A stretch of DNA of 64,000 bases, taken from Azohydromonas sediminis. GTDB lineage: Bacteria > Pseudomonadota > Gammaproteobacteria > Burkholderiales > Burkholderiaceae_C. Under the pieces are notes generated by a model, which worked only from the letters and a program-made list of their open reading frames with translations, made no database searches and was not told the origin of the DNA. The stretch is from NCBI RefSeq assembly GCF_003574675.1, contig NZ_QOAZ01000001.1, forward strand, positions 248,001 to 312,000, written 5' to 3'. Shown here piece by piece: positions 63,720-64,000 of the stretch. Within the stretch, counting starts at the first letter, position 1. Every line of letters starts with the position of its first letter. Made by a program: the position numbers and the translations under genes.

Positions 63720-64000
63720 ATGCATCTCGTGGTCCCGTTCGCCGCGCCGCTGTCCGACGCCGGGCGGCAGGCGCTGCGCGATGTCGAGCTGCCGCACCTG
63801 GCCGAACTGCTGAGCGCGCGTCGCCGCGAGCGTCGCGACGACGGCGACGAGTGGTCGCTGACGCCGCCGCACGAACGTGCGCTCGCCCGCGCGTGGGGTT
63901 GGGCCGCCGCCGAAGGCGCGCTGCCGTTCGCGGCGCACACCGCCGCGCAGGCCGGCATCGAACCGGGCGACCTCGCGTGGGGCCTGCTGACGCCGGTGCA
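63720..64000 (+). CDS. RpfE-type regulatory/phosphoglycerate mutase-like protein, 5' end only
   Basis: The first 93 codons of a gene cut by the window edge. It begins MHLVVPFAAPLSDAGRQALR and has EWSLTPPHERALARAWGW and GIEPGDLAWGLLTPV. This matches my memory of a conserved betaproteobacterial protein often labelled RpfE-type or phosphoglycerate mutase-like and placed next to the lol genes. The biochemical role is not established. It is divergent from lolC with 76 bases between. Confidence 0.65.
   Translation, partial: MHLVVPFAAPLSDAGRQALRDVELPHLAELLSARRRERRDDGDEWSLTPPHERALARAWGWAAAEGALPFAAHTAAQAGIEPGDLAWGLLTPV

Overview
The window is very GC-rich (by eye around 70%), with third positions almost all G or C. 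Gene order and gene content point to a chromosome of a betaproteobacterium of the order Burkholderiales. Supporting blocks are metZ-purF-cvpA-SPOR-folC-accD-trpA-trpB-trpF-truA-fimV-asd-leuB-leuD-entericidin-leuC on one strand, sdhCDAB-sdhE-gltA beside a divergent mdh, and the lolCD pair. I infer this from the families and their order; no species can be named. Almost everything is intact housekeeping DNA. I see no insertion sequence, prophage, CRISPR array, integrase or atypical-composition island.

Layout. (1) 1-314: the 3' end of an unrecognised + strand gene. (2) 398-19633, all minus strand: leuC, an entericidin-like lipoprotein, leuD, leuB, asd, fimV, truA, trpF, trpB, trpA, accD, folC, a SPOR protein, cvpA, purF, metZ and gltX, then a tRNA unit Ala(GGC)-Glu(TTC)-Asp(GTC) with its own promoter-like sequence and terminator. 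Many junctions overlap by 1-8 bases. (3) 19728-28520: a short-chain dehydrogenase, then a minus-strand methylmalonyl-CoA mutase, MeaB, propionyl-CoA carboxylase beta and alpha, and VOC-protein operon, with a divergent GntR/FCD regulator at an AT-rich perfect palindrome. (4) 28594-37779: sdhC-sdhD-sdhA-sdhB-sdhE-gltA and a small Cys-rich protein on the minus strand, preceded by a GntR/UTRA regulator; divergent from it are mdh and a CitE-like lyase, again across a perfect palindrome. (5) 37842-54925: an accessory mix. It holds an SDR with an altered active site, an EamA transporter, creatininase, a UvrD-like helicase, an ACP-GNAT fusion, nadC, a hydrolase/VOC/gamma-glutamyltransferase/Crp-Fnr/TctA/TctB run, a GspE-type ATPase, a spermidine-synthase-like protein, a family-6 uracil-DNA-glycosylase-type enzyme and TatD. 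(6) 54998-61689, plus strand: a PDZ-less membrane-anchored trypsin-like protease, MoxR ATPase, DUF58, a VWA protein, a 73-residue protein, an FAD monooxygenase and a metallophosphoesterase. (7) 61702-64000: lolD and lolC, and the start of a divergent RpfE-type protein.

How the genes work together. Regions 3 and 4 form one metabolic path. Propionyl-CoA is carboxylated, probably epimerised, and rearranged to succinyl-CoA, which enters a TCA segment (succinate dehydrogenase, malate dehydrogenase, citrate synthase) encoded within the next 10 kb. Two different GntR regulators sit at the divergent promoters. Region 2 groups amino-acid (Leu, Trp, Met, Lys/Thr precursor), purine, folate and fatty-acid starting steps.

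No gap between genes exceeds 300 bases. The least ordinary items are the ACP-GNAT fusion, a 14-bp tandem duplication that inserted a five-codon relay ORF between tatD and the next gene, an 11-bp inverted repeat covering the start codon of the Crp/Fnr gene, and the protease/MoxR/VWA/monooxygenase run. I do not see convincing evidence of a wholly new multi-gene system.
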